Shown: positions 56,201 through 60,087 of the stretch, in pieces
How the letters are laid out: the number at the start of each line of letters is the position of its first letter
Numbering within the stretch: the first letter of the stretch is position 1
Source: Streptomyces iranensis
GTDB taxonomy: Bacteria > Actinomycetota > Actinomycetes > Streptomycetales > Streptomycetaceae
Direction of reading: 5' to 3'
Assembly: GCF_017874715.1 (NCBI RefSeq)
Contig: NZ_JAGGLR010000022.1
Span: 62,001-126,000 of the forward strand
Length of the DNA stretch: 64,000 nt
Notes under the pieces: generated by a model
Seen by the model: the letters and a program-made list of their open reading frames with translations, nothing else
Databases searched by the model: none
What the model was told of the DNA's origin: nothing
Position numbers and translations under genes: made by a program

Positions 56201-57640
56201 ATGTACCGCACCGGCGACCTGGTCCGCTGGACCCACGACGGGCAGCTCACCTTCGTCGGCCGGGCCGACGAGCAGCTGAAGGTACGTGGCTTCCGGATCG
56301 AGCCCGGCGAGATCGAGTCGGTGCTCCTCAGCCACCCGGACGTGGCGCAGGCCGCCGTCGTGCTGCGGGAGTCCGGCCCGGCCGGACGCCGCCTCACGGC
56401 GTATGTGGTGCCGCACGACGGGGGCCGACTCGACCCGATGGTGCTGCGCAAACACCTCGCGGGCCAGGTGCCCGACTACATGGTGCCCGCGGCGTTCGTC
56501 GCCCTGGACACCCTGCCGGTCACCCCGAACGGCAAGCTGGACCGGCCGGCCCTGCCCGCGCCGGACACCGCGGGCAGCACCGGCGGCGGCGCACCGAGGA
56601 CACCGCGGGAGGAGATCCTGTGCGGGCTGTTCGCCGAGGCGCTGGGGGTCCGCCGGATCGGGGTCGAGGACAACTTCTTCGACCTCGGCGGCGATTCACT
56701 GACCGCGGCCGGGCTGGTCAGCAGGGTGAACCTGGCCTTCGGCACCGCGGTGAGCATCGCCGCGCTGTTCGACGGCCCCACCGTCGAGGGCCTCGCCGAG
56801 CGGCTGACCGCCGGTGACGAGGGTGACCCGCTGGACGTGGTGCTGCCGCTGCGGGGCACCGGCGACGCCGAGCCGGTGTTCTGCCTGCCGCCCGCGGGCG
56901 GGCTGAGCTGGACGTACACGGGGCTGCTGCGCCACGTCGACCCCGAGCACCCGGTGTACGCGCTCCAGGCGCGCGGCCTGGCCCGCGACGAACCGCTGCC
57001 GGAGTCGGTGGCGGCAATGGCCGAGGACTACCTGGAGCAGATCCGGGCCATCCAGCCGCACGGCCCGTACCATCTGCTGGGCTGGTCGCTCGGCGGTGTC
57101 CTGGGACATCTGATCGCCACCCGGCTGCAGGCCGCCGGGGAACACGTCGCGACGCTGGCCATTCTCGACGCCTACCCCGTGGTCAACACCCAGGAGGCGG
57201 TCGAGGAGCGTCCCGAGGACGTTCTGCGGCAACTGCTGGCCTACCTCGGCCACGATCCGGCGGAGCTGGGCGACGGCCCGCTGGACCACGCGCGGGCCCG
57301 CGCCCTGCTCGACGACGGCGACAGCGCCATCGCCGGGCTGGAGGAACGCCACATCGAAGCCCTGGCGCGGGTGGGCAGCAACATCTCCCGCATCACCGCG
57401 GATTTCCGCCTGGACACCTTCCGCGGCGAGGTGCTGGTCTTCCACGCCGCGCACGGCAAGGAGGGCTCGGCCTACACACCGCGGTTGTGGGACCCGTACG
57501 TCGACGGGCGCGTGGTCCGGCACGACGTGGCCTGCGCCCACAACGACATCACCAAGGCCGCCGCCTGGGCCGTGATCGGCCCGGTGCTCGCCCGGTCCCT
57601 GCGCGACGCGCGCACCACCCCGAACCCGTCCGACCGTTGA
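35255..57640 (+). CDS. Nonribosomal peptide synthetase, modules 5-10 with terminal thioesterase
   Basis: A 7461-residue NRPS whose ATG overlaps the previous stop codon. Order by residue: C5 9-440, A5 461-965, PCP5 (Ser 996), degenerate C6 1048-1468, A6 1488-1985, PCP6 (Ser 2022), C7 2075-2520, A7 2543-3045, PCP7 (Ser 3090), C8 3143-3590, A8 3611-4115, PCP8 (Ser 4153), C9 4205-4650, A9 4672-5570 with an N-methyltransferase at about 5124-5532, PCP9 (Ser 5614), E9 5666-6130, C10 6156-6590, A10 6611-7105, PCP10 (Ser 7148), TE 7190-7461. The TE has GWSLGG (Ser 7278), a candidate Asp in AILDAYP and a His in CAHNDI. All C domains except C6 keep HHxxxDG. Together with the upstream NRPS this makes a ten-module line. 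Confidence 0.97.
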   Translation: MSTSAVEAILPLTPLQEGLLFHSLYDDRSVDLYTSQLSVELEGRLDADALRAAAATVLRRHANLRTSFQHRSSAQPVQLVIREVPVPWTEHDLSGLPDEERAAEVARLTEEDRSRRFDLARPPLLRFTLIRLGAERCRLLFTHHHILLDGWSIPLLLSELFALYARGGTNDSKLPPIPPFRDFLVWLAGQDRPAAEQAWAEALDGLAEPMVVRPVAPDRMAVLPERATLDLSRSLTTALTALARRHSLTLNTVVQGVWALLLSQLTGRRDVVFGTTVSGRPPELPGVENMVGLFLNTLPVRVRIDPGESFLDMLVRVQAEQTELLPHQHLGLAAIQRLAGGAELFDTMTVFESFPVDHNAESLPGTGLRVLESEGTDYSHYPIALMVLPGERLHLRLSYQPDLFGAEETAALLDRARRLLETLVAEPEQLVGRLDLLDAAERQRLLVRFNDTRRPVEPATLAQLFEAQAARAPEAVAVEYESTTLTYGELDARANQLARQLAARGIGPERVVALALPRGIEFVLSVLAVAKAGAAYLPVDLRYPRERIAFLLDDARPAAVLTTTGAARTLPATGAAEVLPLDDPRLGAALADTPRTPLTGRERTAPPHPLHPAYVIYTSGSTGRPKGVVVSHLGLANAVAVQRRKHRVGPGDRVLQFVSPSFDASFWELSKALFTGATLVCAPEERLTPGPDLATLLDERRITHLMIPPSPLSMMPAGSLGTVRGLMVGGEACSAELVSDWAPGRHMVNAYGPTEATVAATMTDGLTPAGAAPSIGTPLDNTRAYVLDQALRPVPVGGVGELYLSGVGLARGYLGRAALTAERFVADPFGAPGERMYRTGDLVAWTDAGELTFAGRADDQVKIRGFRIETGEIESALHGHAAVRQAVVTVREDRPGDRRLVAYVVLEGAGADEVREHVAERLPGYMVPAALVVLDELPLTRNGKVAKAALPAPAAQGARRAPSTPEQEIVCGLYADVLGAPEVGVDDDFFQLGGHSLLAIRLAGRIRSAFGVDVPIRVIFEAPSVEALTARIIAALPRDDTASAAGARTVEVSRADRRLWFINRFEEHRAATHNVPFAVRLTGDLDQEALRGALHDVLARHEALRTVFPERDGEPSGAVLPPSSVRVPLTVADFDEAAVTAEAAGGFDLATRLPVRFALFRVSGGEAVLVTVVHRIAGDDWAGGRLLRDLAAAYRARAGGEPLRWEAEPEPDRAREERALEWWAGHLAGAPEELPLATDRPRPAVDAQPSHGVPIRLGGAARERLTALAERAGTDLETVLRAAFALVLGGLGAGHDVPVATLSHPAGETGPAAFGAHLSVLRVDTSGDPTVADLIARVGRAAAEARRHPVPFERLLRRLEPDLIASRHPLAQVALTVRSGGGTARWPGLVVRPDDAALGVEKFDLAVVLADASGGPELTGRLHYRSSLFDAESVAGLWERLTSVLSQLANAPGGRLSRLRLLTGAEHARLLTEWNDTAVEVPALADTVQHRFAEQAARVPDEPALLWQGGQLTYQELDAAANRLAHLLCASGVTAGSRVAVLQRRSPDLVVSLLAVLKAGGTYVPLDARAPLARKALIVAETDAAVVLTDTASASDAPPAGGPVIVVDDEPRLAEQPAEDPGAGGHPQQLAYIMYTSGSTGRAKGVAVTHRDLLAFALDRCFAGDAHGRVLLHAPHAFDASNYELWMPLLRGRQVVLAPPEDLDVASLGRLLSEYRVTALHLTAGLFRLVVDEDLECLAPVRELLAGGDVVPAASVARLLDRFPGMVFKDTYGPTETTSFATFHRMDAATPPAGTVPIGGPMDNMRVYVLDGMLRPVPTGVTGELYIAGEGLARGYWGRPGLTAASFVADPFGPPGTRMYRVGDLVRWTPEGGLLFAGRADDQVKIRGFRIELGEVEAAVSRLPRVAQAAVVARRAADGPQRLIAYLVPADGAALDAEAVRRRLADELPDYMVPSAVVTLDRLPLTANGKVDRAALPAPEVTVSGRAARTPREEQLLGLFVDLLGRPDVGVDDSFFALGGDSLLATRLVSRVRAAFGVELPIRAVFDAPTAEALAARLDDARAGRSALRAMARPEHIPLSFAQRRLWFINRFDGQSATYNMPISIRLRGPLDKAALTDALGDLVGRHESLRTVYPERDGVPYQRILSADEARPDLAVVAADPGDVDERLEAEVRRGIDLTAEVPLRVSLFRLAEQDHVLLFVLHHIAGDGWSMRPLATDLATAYAARCDGRAPRWEPLPVQNADYALWQQQVLGDEDDPDSVFSGQLRYWQEQLAALPQELALPVDRPRPAVASHRGMPVYYRLDAELHRKLLALSQETGASLYMVLQAGLASMLHRVGAGTDIPIGSVIANRTDEALDDMVGFLTNMLVLRTDTSGRPTFRQLVDRVRETDLSAYGNQDVPFERLVEAVNPPRSLARHPLFQVLLNLQNLPDYASEMRGLEVSSYVVNLGAARFDLAFGFSEEYDADGGPAGLQGDIQYSVDLFDQATAEDFAAYLARVLRSAADDPDRPVDRLAMLPAERRDRLVSGYAAGRAMEVPAATLPELFTAQAARTPDAPAVVRGPLTLTYAELAAAAGGLARHLMAAGAGPGTLVAVALPRTPRLVTALLGVVTSGAAYLPIDPGNPADRIAFVLGDAAPAVVLTDTATAARLPECAAPVVLLDAPETAAALERCEGGPVTDAERGRPLSMRDAAYVIYTSGSTGRPKGVVVEHRSLTDYLAHTTAEYASARGVALVHSPASFDLTVTGLYTPLLVGGRVNLASLSEPVPQEEAGLAAAPVTFLKATPSHLPLLTALPDGYSPSGDLLLGGEPLLGSSLREWRERHPDVTVRNVYGPTEATVNCAEYRLAPGAPLPDGPVPIGRPQANARLYVLDAGLEPVSEGVTGELYLAGEGLARGYLHAPAPTAERFVADPYGPPGARMYRSGDLAKWNRAGELVYVGRGDDQVKLRGFRIELGEIEAALAAHPAVAGATVIVREDRPGDQRLVAYLVPAPGAAPCAPADLAGHVAGRLPEYMVPQAYLTMDELPLTAHGKVDRAALPAPAADRRDGPGAAGARTPREEVLCHLFADMLGVPDVGVHDNFFDLGGHSLLATRLVSRIRSAFGLELPIRAVFEAPTVARLTAYLTNAGAGRRALAPMPRPDDIPLSFAQRRLWFLNRFDGAADSAYNLPIALRMTGALDRDALTAALGDLVARHEVFRTVFPESAGTPVQRVLSADRAAPRPEVTETTEEHLAGLLAAEMRRGFDLTTEPPLRARVFAPAAETHVLTLTMHHIAADGWSLAPLMADLATAYRARATGHQPGWQPLPVQYADYALWQRAVLGDEAEPDSPIARQLRYWEETLAGLPDELSLPTDRPRPAVASYRGANVPVEIPAALHQRIGELARSRQASVYMVLQAGLAALLSRLGCGTDIPIGSLIAGRTDEALEDLVGFFVNTLVLRTDTSGEPTFAELLDRVRATDLAAYAHQDLPFERLVEAVNPGRSMARHPLFQVALNLQNAARADWSLGLPGLTVEPEGFTLETEKFDLSLTFTEHHAADGTPAGITGTVGYAVDLFEGERVAGLAARLVRLLSAATAAPDEAVGELELLDPEERSALRTAGTGPRRTVPADGVDALLARRAAATPGALAVRGPDGSLTYGELDAAVTRLARRLVGRGAAPGRLIAVALPRGTGLLVALLAVLRSGAGYLPLDPAHPAERLAATLADARPLLALATRATAAALPEGADLELLDDAEPHRTPDSPGRPWTDDERAAPVHPEHPAYVIHTSGSTGRPKGVVVPRRALANFLADMAERFPLEAADRLLAVTTVAFDIAALELYLPLVSGAAVVIADRDTVRDPAALLRLADEAGATVLQGTPSLWQALVAHDPNAPRGLRALAGGEALPRELADRITGAGAELTNLYGPTETTIWSTTAALGARPGTPAIGAPIANTTVHVLDGRLRPVPAGVAGELYIGGSGLAHGYLGRPGLSAERFVADPYGPAGTRMYRTGDLARWGSDGCLEYLGRVDHQVKLRGFRIEPGEIEAALTRHRDVAQAAVLLREDRPGDQRLVGYVVPAPGRAADAAELRAHLAASLPEYMVPSALVALDALPMTPNGKLDRRALPEPAATAQSAQGGAPRSPREEIMCGLFAQILGMDAFPVHDSFFESGGHSLLATRLMSRVRTVFGVELPIRALFEHPTAAGLVGRLDGADRARPALRPQPRPEVLPLSFAQRRMWLLHRLEGPSPTYNMPFVVRLSGDLDRDALRTALDDVLDRHESLRTFFPEVDGVPSQQILTGADARVEIASRQVTPSEAEAATAEAVRVRFDLTADLPVAATLLSLSPTEHVFVLVVHHIAGDGWSIGPLAGDVARAYAARCTGRAPDWEPLPVSYADYALWQRELLGEESDPDSLFAAQVRHWERALADLPDQLNLPTDRPRRAVASFEGGRLDIRLPGRLHTAIRALARQQGASTFMVMQAAVAALLGKLGAGTDIPLGSPIAGRTDEALDKLVGFFVNTLVLRNDISGNPSFADLVGRARETALAAYAHQDVPFDHLVEVLRPDRSAAHQPLFQVMLALQNATAAADLELPGLTVTAADGFTGVSRFDLFFSFAEQFDDDGSPEGMAGFVEYSTDLFDAGTVAGLLARLERLLTAVTADPERPVSSVDLLGEEERETVLRRWNDTATNAAPDSVTERFAAQVARTPDAVAVAAGERRLTYRELDEASDRLARRLVALGVAPEGRVALFQERSPGLVVSILAVLKAGAAYVPIDPRYPASRRGHIMADSQVSVLLTDLASPALECAHGATVLVVDAPAGTDGPDAPLPAAVHPEQLVYVMYTSGSTGVPKGVAVTHADVTALAADRAFASGAHHRVLLHSPQAFDAATYELWVPLLNGGRVVLAPPGDLDLPTLERVVAEHSVTGLWMTAGLFRLTAEEAPSCFAGVAEVWTGGDVVPAEAVRRVMTACPGTVVVDGYGPTETTTFATRFRVPDPDRVPAQIPIGRPLDNMRVHVLDDGLCPVPPGVPGELYIAGAGLARGYLGRPELTAERFVADPYGPAGGRMYRTGDLVRWNAEGAVEFLSRADDQVKIRGFRIEPGEIEAALAGHPDVAQAAVVVREDRPGDHQLVAYVVPGADDAQAKNGSAEEQIDQWQQLYAQMYGVERPEEFGEDFSGWASSYTGEDIPIEEMREWRDATVERIRALRPRRVLEIGVGSGLLLAKLAGDCEAYWGLDFSAEAIAVLREQVAARPELAGRIELKLRAAHELDGLPTGFFDTVVINSVAQYFPNAAYLTDLLESLSGLVVPGGAVFLGDQRNLRTQRAFQTAIRLRQHSEHQDQAAVSRAVEQAIMMEKELLVDPEYFAAVARDIPAYTAVDVRVKRGHGDNELTRHRFDVVLRTGPVDVHGLGDINRLRHGVDLTGLAGLEHHLAEHGGEPVRVTGIPDARLAGEQAALHALTEGRQAAEALEALSHPDEPGIDPEALHALADRLGLPVQVTYASGAPGRLDAVFGAEGSALTDVYLPATRLEPGAHVNNPLGSRRLGTLVADLRAHAEQRLPAYMVPAAFVPLDELPTTVNGKLDRRALPKPDFSGAATSRAPRTEREARLCAVMAEVLALPTVGVDDSFFDLGGDSIMSIQLVSRARRAGLLISTRDVFQHPTVSELAAVVRLADDAAPEGADEPDTGEVPLLPIVHWLRERGGPIEGFHQSRIVPLPAGATAEPLLRALRALLDHHAALRMRLRRNEERWRLEIPPVPAVRAEELLRRVDVAGLDEAALDAAVTEHREAAAARLAPDDGVMMRAVWFDAGPEHGGHLLLLVHHLAVDGVSWRVLVPDLVEAYEAAARGREIALQPVGTSLRGWATRLHRLAAGRRAETGFWEAVVGAPEPPLGRRPLDPARDTVASTRFTHVRLPVELSTTLLTDAPRAIHGGVDDILLTALSLALTRWRAARRGDARDDVLVAVESHGRHDIVDGVDLTRTVGWFTAMYPVRIDLSGLGPERVGGPAAERAAKAVKEQLRRIPDHGIGYGLLRYLDPESAARLAGGAEPQVAFNYFGRFATPGDPLPPTAAEPVYETGRYDGDTDGQRPFGHALEINARADDTADGPSLSCMWTWPDELFTDEEVHELCAGWVEALQALADLPRRPGAGGRTPSDLPLVQLTQRQIERLEADLPGLADVLPLTPLQEGLLFHARYDETGHDPYTVQFLWALDGHVDRDALRAAVRTLLRRHPNLRVAFRQDDLDRPVQVVVDDLPLPWYEHDLRTFSGEELDREVEGVVAEDRARRFDPGRPPLIRFTLIRVAENAYRFLFTNHHILLDGWSMPILLGELAALYGAAGDDRALPVPADYRGYLTWLARQGRDEAEDAWREALAGLQEPLLLAPRTGAQVPAAPERRVVEVDEELSAALAEVARRHGLTLNTVVQGAWATLLGRLTGRDDVVFGATVSGRPPEVPGIETMVGLFINTLPVRVRLDQSEPLSALLERIQRQQSALMAYPYLRLSDVQRLAGLGELFDSATVFENYPAPPPGLAAEPGEVDVSGDETREATHYPLALCASMRGATLRLRVDHRPDVVDAPTAAGLVDQLTRWLRALATDPDQPAGGIDLLGPGQRDQVLRRFNDTARAVPSPRWSELVAEQARRAPRRTAVTCGDERLSYAELDRRANQLARLLAERGAGKGSLVGLVLERTPDTAVAVLAVARSGAAYLPVDPRYPAERCAFILDDARPALMIATTDTVRLLEEAGGNRPTLVLDDPAVRAAWAAHSDAPPAPAGPASPDEAAYVIYTSGTTGRPKGVVVTHRGIGNLAAAQTERFAIQSDSGVLQFASPSFDAAVSEIVTALTAGATLVLAPAAELIPGPALAEVVARHGVTHATVPPTALAAVAPDGLPGLRTLVVAGEPCPSHLVEQWAPRLRMVNAYGPTELTVCATMSEPLTAGAAVPIGRPIANTSAYVLDARLRPVPPGVAGELYVSGPGLARGYLNRSALTAERFVADPFGTPGGRMYRTGDLVRWTHDGQLTFVGRADEQLKVRGFRIEPGEIESVLLSHPDVAQAAVVLRESGPAGRRLTAYVVPHDGGRLDPMVLRKHLAGQVPDYMVPAAFVALDTLPVTPNGKLDRPALPAPDTAGSTGGGAPRTPREEILCGLFAEALGVRRIGVEDNFFDLGGDSLTAAGLVSRVNLAFGTAVSIAALFDGPTVEGLAERLTAGDEGDPLDVVLPLRGTGDAEPVFCLPPAGGLSWTYTGLLRHVDPEHPVYALQARGLARDEPLPESVAAMAEDYLEQIRAIQPHGPYHLLGWSLGGVLGHLIATRLQAAGEHVATLAILDAYPVVNTQEAVEERPEDVLRQLLAYLGHDPAELGDGPLDHARARALLDDGDSAIAGLEERHIEALARVGSNISRITADFRLDTFRGEVLVFHAAHGKEGSAYTPRLWDPYVDGRVVRHDVACAHNDITKAAAWAVIGPVLARSLRDARTTPNPSDR
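35270..38365 (+). other. NRPS module 5: C-A(aliphatic)-PCP
   Basis: C5 is of the D-donor class (LPLTPLQEGLLFH; HHILLDG) although module 4 has no E domain. The A5 code D-A-W-M-M-G-A-V-A-K resembles Leu/Val-type pockets; the exact residue is uncertain. A10 reads RNGKVAKAAL, with the catalytic Lys kept. Confidence 0.6.
38395..41430 (+). other. NRPS module 6: degenerate C / X-like domain - A - PCP
   Basis: The active-site motif is HRIAGDD (residues 1174-1180, 38774-38794): the catalytic second His is Arg and the Gly is Asp. The domain also lacks the YxDYxxWQ segment present in C4 and C7-C9, and the usual PIAGR...GFFVNTL latch is replaced by unrelated sequence near 39140-39235. HRxxxDD is the form I know from glycopeptide X domains that recruit Oxy P450s. 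A6 and PCP6 look intact; the A6 code reads D-A-Y-H-L-G-T-S-F-K, with the His-Leu-Gly core seen in 4-hydroxyphenylglycine codes, but the call is weak. Confidence 0.7.
41470..44640 (+). other. NRPS module 7: C-A(Asp)-PCP
   Basis: C7 is an L-donor type (IPLSFAQRRLWF; HHIAGDG). The A7 code D-L-T-K-L-G-V-V-N-K belongs to the Asp/Asn group and is closest to the aspartate codes of calcium-dependent lipopeptide synthetases. PCP7 is GGHSL type. A10 reads AHGKVD. Confidence 0.75.
44675..47820 (+). other. NRPS module 8: C-A(Gly)-PCP
   Basis: C8 is an L-donor type with HHIAADG. The A8 code D-I-L-Q-L-G-L-I-W-K is the standard glycine code. PCP8 has an unusual FFESGGHSLL core but keeps the phosphopantetheine Ser. 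Confidence 0.85.
47865..53650 (+). other. NRPS module 9: C-A(Val-like)-N-methyltransferase-PCP-E
   Basis: C9 is an L-donor type (HHIAGDG). The A9 code D-A-Y-W-W-G-G-T-F-K ends in the Gly-Gly-Thr-Phe-Lys seen in valine codes. The inserted methyltransferase (motif VLEIGVGSGLLL) predicts N-methylation, and E9 (HHLAVDG; ESHGRH) predicts the D form. The MT-PCP part is the second copy of the 1.5-kb block also found in module 4. Confidence 0.7.
50624..52110 (+). repeat. Copy 2 of the ~1.5-kb near-identical MT/A10/PCP block
   Basis: This is the partner of 33534-35020. The match starts at GGCTCAGCCGAGGAG and continues through the methyltransferase, the A10 region and the PCP core (GACAGCTTCTTCGACCTGGG), then stops shortly after the PCP Ser. 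The sequence on either side is ordinary homologous but diverged NRPS sequence, so the block looks copied by gene conversion or recent duplication. Confidence 0.92.
53700..57620 (+). other. NRPS module 10: C-A(Tyr)-PCP-TE
   Basis: C10 is a D-donor type (LPLTPLQEGLLFH; HHILLDG) matching E9. The A10 code D-A-S-T-V-A-A-V-C-K is a tyrosine / beta-hydroxytyrosine code of glycopeptide-type synthetases. PCP10 is GGDSLTAAG. The type I thioesterase (56826-57600; GWSLGG) ends the line and would release a linear or cyclised product, for example by ester formation to Thr-1. Confidence 0.85.
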
Positions 57641-57669
57641 CGGACCTCTCCACCGAAGGAGCACACCCG

Positions 57670-58929
57670 ATGCGACAAGCGACCGACGCGCGCCAGGATC
57701 CGGCGGGCCCGTCCGGCGACGGCGTCCCCGTCTTCCAGCTGATGGACCCGGAGCTGGTGCGCGACCAGTACGGCTTCTTCGCCCGGCTGCGGGAGAAGTC
57801 GCACGTCTGGTGGGCGGAGCTGCCGGACGGCTCACGGTGGCTGGTGCCCACCCGCTACGAGGACATCCGGCTGGCCCACCTGGACCCGGTGCTGCGGCAG
57901 AAGCCGGATCCGGAGGACGACCCGGTCTCCGACGAGGAGGGCGGCATCTGGCGGATCTACAACGAGCACCCGGTGGTGACCGACCCGCCCAAGCACACAC
58001 GGCTGCGCAAGCTGCTCAGCGGCGCGTTCACCGGGCGGCAGACCGAGCGGATGCGGCCGCGGGTCGAAGAGACCGCCGCCGAGCTGCTGGACCGCCTGGC
58101 CGAGGAGGGCGCGGACGGCAGCCCGGTGGACCTGATGGAGCGTTACGCCTGGCAGCTGCCGCTGGTCCTGATCTGCGAACTGCTGGGCGTCCCCGAGGAC
58201 CGTCGCCAGGTGTTCCACGACTGGTCGCGGAACGCCCGCGACTTCAGCGGCGGTGACACCCACGAGGGCCGGGAGGAGATCGCCTACCGGATCATCGACG
58301 TCATCAAGGAGCTCATCGCCGAGCGGCGCGCCCACCCCACCGAGGACCTGCTGGGCCAGATGGTGCAGGCCCGGGACACCGACGAGGGCAGGCTCAGCGA
58401 GATCGAGCTGATCTCGACCGCGTTCATCGTGCTGCTCGCCGGGTTCGAGACCAGCGTGGGCCTCATCGGCAACGGAGTGCACGCGCTGCTGCGCAACCCC
58501 GAGCAGCGCGCGCTGGTGGAGAGGGATCCGTCGCTGATGCCGGGCGCCGTCGAGGAGTTCCTGCGGTTCGACCCGTCGCTGTTCCTCACCAACGTCCGGA
58601 TCTCCGGCGCCCCGACCACCGTCGCCGGGGTCACCATCCGCAAGGGCCAGCCGGTCCTGCTGTCCCTGGGCGCCGCTAACCGGGACCCCGGGCAGTTCCC
58701 GGATCCCGACCGGCTGGACGTCACCCGCCATGCCGGCGGCCACCTGACGTTCGGCTACGGCATCCACCACTGTCTGGGCGCCCCGCTCGCCCGGATGGAG
58801 GGGGCGATCGCCATCGGGCGGCTGCTGGAGCGCTTCCCGCGGCTGCGGCTGGCCGGTGACGGGGACGTGCCGTTCATCCCCAATCCCATCTCCCGCACCC
58901 CGCTGAAGCTGTCCGTGCTGCTCACCTGA
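57670..58929 (+). CDS. Cytochrome P450 (first of two)
   Basis: A 419-residue soluble bacterial P450. The I-helix oxygen-binding motif is AGFETS, the K-helix ExxR is EEFLRF, and the heme loop is FGYGIHHCLGAPLAR with the Cys ligand. It follows the NRPS by 29 bp with AAGGAG at 57656-57661, so it is almost certainly in the same operon. It could hydroxylate a carrier-bound amino acid or the finished peptide, or act on an aromatic side chain. Which P450, if either, is recruited by the X-like domain cannot be told from sequence. Confidence 0.95.
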   Translation: MRQATDARQDPAGPSGDGVPVFQLMDPELVRDQYGFFARLREKSHVWWAELPDGSRWLVPTRYEDIRLAHLDPVLRQKPDPEDDPVSDEEGGIWRIYNEHPVVTDPPKHTRLRKLLSGAFTGRQTERMRPRVEETAAELLDRLAEEGADGSPVDLMERYAWQLPLVLICELLGVPEDRRQVFHDWSRNARDFSGGDTHEGREEIAYRIIDVIKELIAERRAHPTEDLLGQMVQARDTDEGRLSEIELISTAFIVLLAGFETSVGLIGNGVHALLRNPEQRALVERDPSLMPGAVEEFLRFDPSLFLTNVRISGAPTTVAGVTIRKGQPVLLSLGAANRDPGQFPDPDRLDVTRHAGGHLTFGYGIHHCLGAPLARMEGAIAIGRLLERFPRLRLAGDGDVPFIPNPISRTPLKLSVLLT

Positions 58930-58933
58930 CACC

Positions 58934-58970
58934 CCGTGGGGTGGGTCCCGCTCCGGGACCCACCCCACGG
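58934..58970. terminator. Strong hairpin terminator after the first P450
   Basis: CCGTGGGGTGGGTCCCG (58934-58950) pairs perfectly with 58954-58970 across a 3-nt loop, a 17-bp stem beginning 5 bp after the P450 stop codon. There is no T-run, as is common in Streptomyces. It probably ends the long NRPS transcript and, with the next hairpin, separates convergent genes. Confidence 0.8.
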
Positions 58971-58980
58971 CCGCGCGAGC

Positions 58981-59017
58981 GTCTCCGGCCCGGCCCTTGC
59001 CCCGCCGGGCCGGAGAC
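58981..59017. terminator. Second hairpin between convergent genes
   Basis: GTCTCCGGCCCGGC (58981-58994) pairs perfectly with GCCGGGCCGGAGAC (59004-59017) across a 9-nt loop. It lies directly downstream of the stop codon of the minus-strand membrane protein gene (59019), so it likely terminates that transcript. Confidence 0.75.
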
Positions 59018-59018
59018 C

Positions 59019-59984
59019 TCACGACCGCGCACAGGCCGGGCAGCCCGCGGTGGTGCGGTGGTACTCCCAGGCCGCCCCCGCCAGCGCGACGCCCCACAAC
59101 ACCCAGGAGGAATAGAACATGAGCGGAACCCACGGGCGCAGCCCGATCTCCTCGACCGGCGGCGTGGCCGGGTCGTTGACGTACCGCACACCCGCCACCA
59201 GCGCCGCCGGGGCCACCTCGGCCAGCACCGCGAGGCCGAAACAGCTCGGCACCAGCACCAGCGGCCGTGGCACCCGCGAACCCCCGACCACCGGGACCCA
59301 GCGCGGGAACACCCGGCCCCACGGCCGGACCAGCGCCAGTGACAGGAGCGATCCGGCGAGGGCGGGCACGACCGGCAGCCAGCCGCCCGGGACGGCGTGG
59401 ATCACCTCGGGCCGGGTGATACCGATGTCGCTGCCGCACTCCCAGGCCAGCTTCACCACCGGGTACGGCAGGGACAGCGCGCACGCCGCGTAGCCACTCC
59501 ACGCCGGGGCCCGCGACGCGGCCGTGCGCGCCCGCCGCCCGCACCGCGGACAGGCCGGTGCTCCCTCCCGCGCCTGCCACCGGGCGGCCGAGAGCGTCAG
59601 CGCGGCCGAGCCGAGGGCGAGACAGCGGGCCGCCACCCGGCCCGGGACCACTTCGGCGGCGTCCGGGTCCGCCGTTCCGGCCGTACGGCGCAGGGCCACG
59701 GTCAGCGCGTCGAACAGGAGGTGACTCCCCCCTTGAACCAGCCCCGCGGCCGCGCCGCGCGCCGCCAGCTGAGCGGCCCCCCGCGTCCGGTGCCGGGCCG
59801 CGGGTACGGCCGTGAGCGCCGCCAGCGCCAGACCACCCGCGGCGGATGCGCCCTTCAGCAACCGCTCGCCGGGGAACGGCCCCCGCTCACGGCGGCGGGC
59901 GAGGGCGGCCGCGGCGAACGTGGCCGCGCACCCCGCGACCGCCCATGCCGCGCGGGCCCGCCCCCGTCGTTGTGTTGACGCCAT
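59019..59984 (-). CDS. Multi-spanning membrane protein with a zinc-ribbon-like CPRCG motif
   Basis: A 321-residue protein with several hydrophobic segments (about residues 10-30, 45-62, 185-205, 225-245, 262-285, 300-318 by eye) and a cytoplasmic CPxCG motif (ACPRCGRRAR) in the middle, plus a C-terminal CPACA. Function unknown. It shares the motif RPWGRVFPRWVPVVGGSRVPR and overall design with the plus-strand protein at 62488-63621, so the two are paralogues. On the minus strand GGGAGAG lies 6 nt before ATG 59984. It is transcribed divergently from the second P450 gene. A role in immunity or sensing is possible but not shown. Confidence 0.78.
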   Translation of the reverse strand: MASTQRRGRARAAWAVAGCAATFAAAALARRRERGPFPGERLLKGASAAGGLALAALTAVPAARHRTRGAAQLAARGAAAGLVQGGSHLLFDALTVALRRTAGTADPDAAEVVPGRVAARCLALGSAALTLSAARWQAREGAPACPRCGRRARTAASRAPAWSGYAACALSLPYPVVKLAWECGSDIGITRPEVIHAVPGGWLPVVPALAGSLLSLALVRPWGRVFPRWVPVVGGSRVPRPLVLVPSCFGLAVLAEVAPAALVAGVRYVNDPATPPVEEIGLRPWVPLMFYSSWVLWGVALAGAAWEYHRTTAGCPACARS

Positions 59985-60087
59985 GTCAGCTCTCCCGTCC
60001 ATCCGTTCGCCGCTGCCGAGCACACGGTACGAACACGCCCGCGCGAAATGGCAGTCGGCTTCCAAGAATCGAGAATCGGCAGACCCC

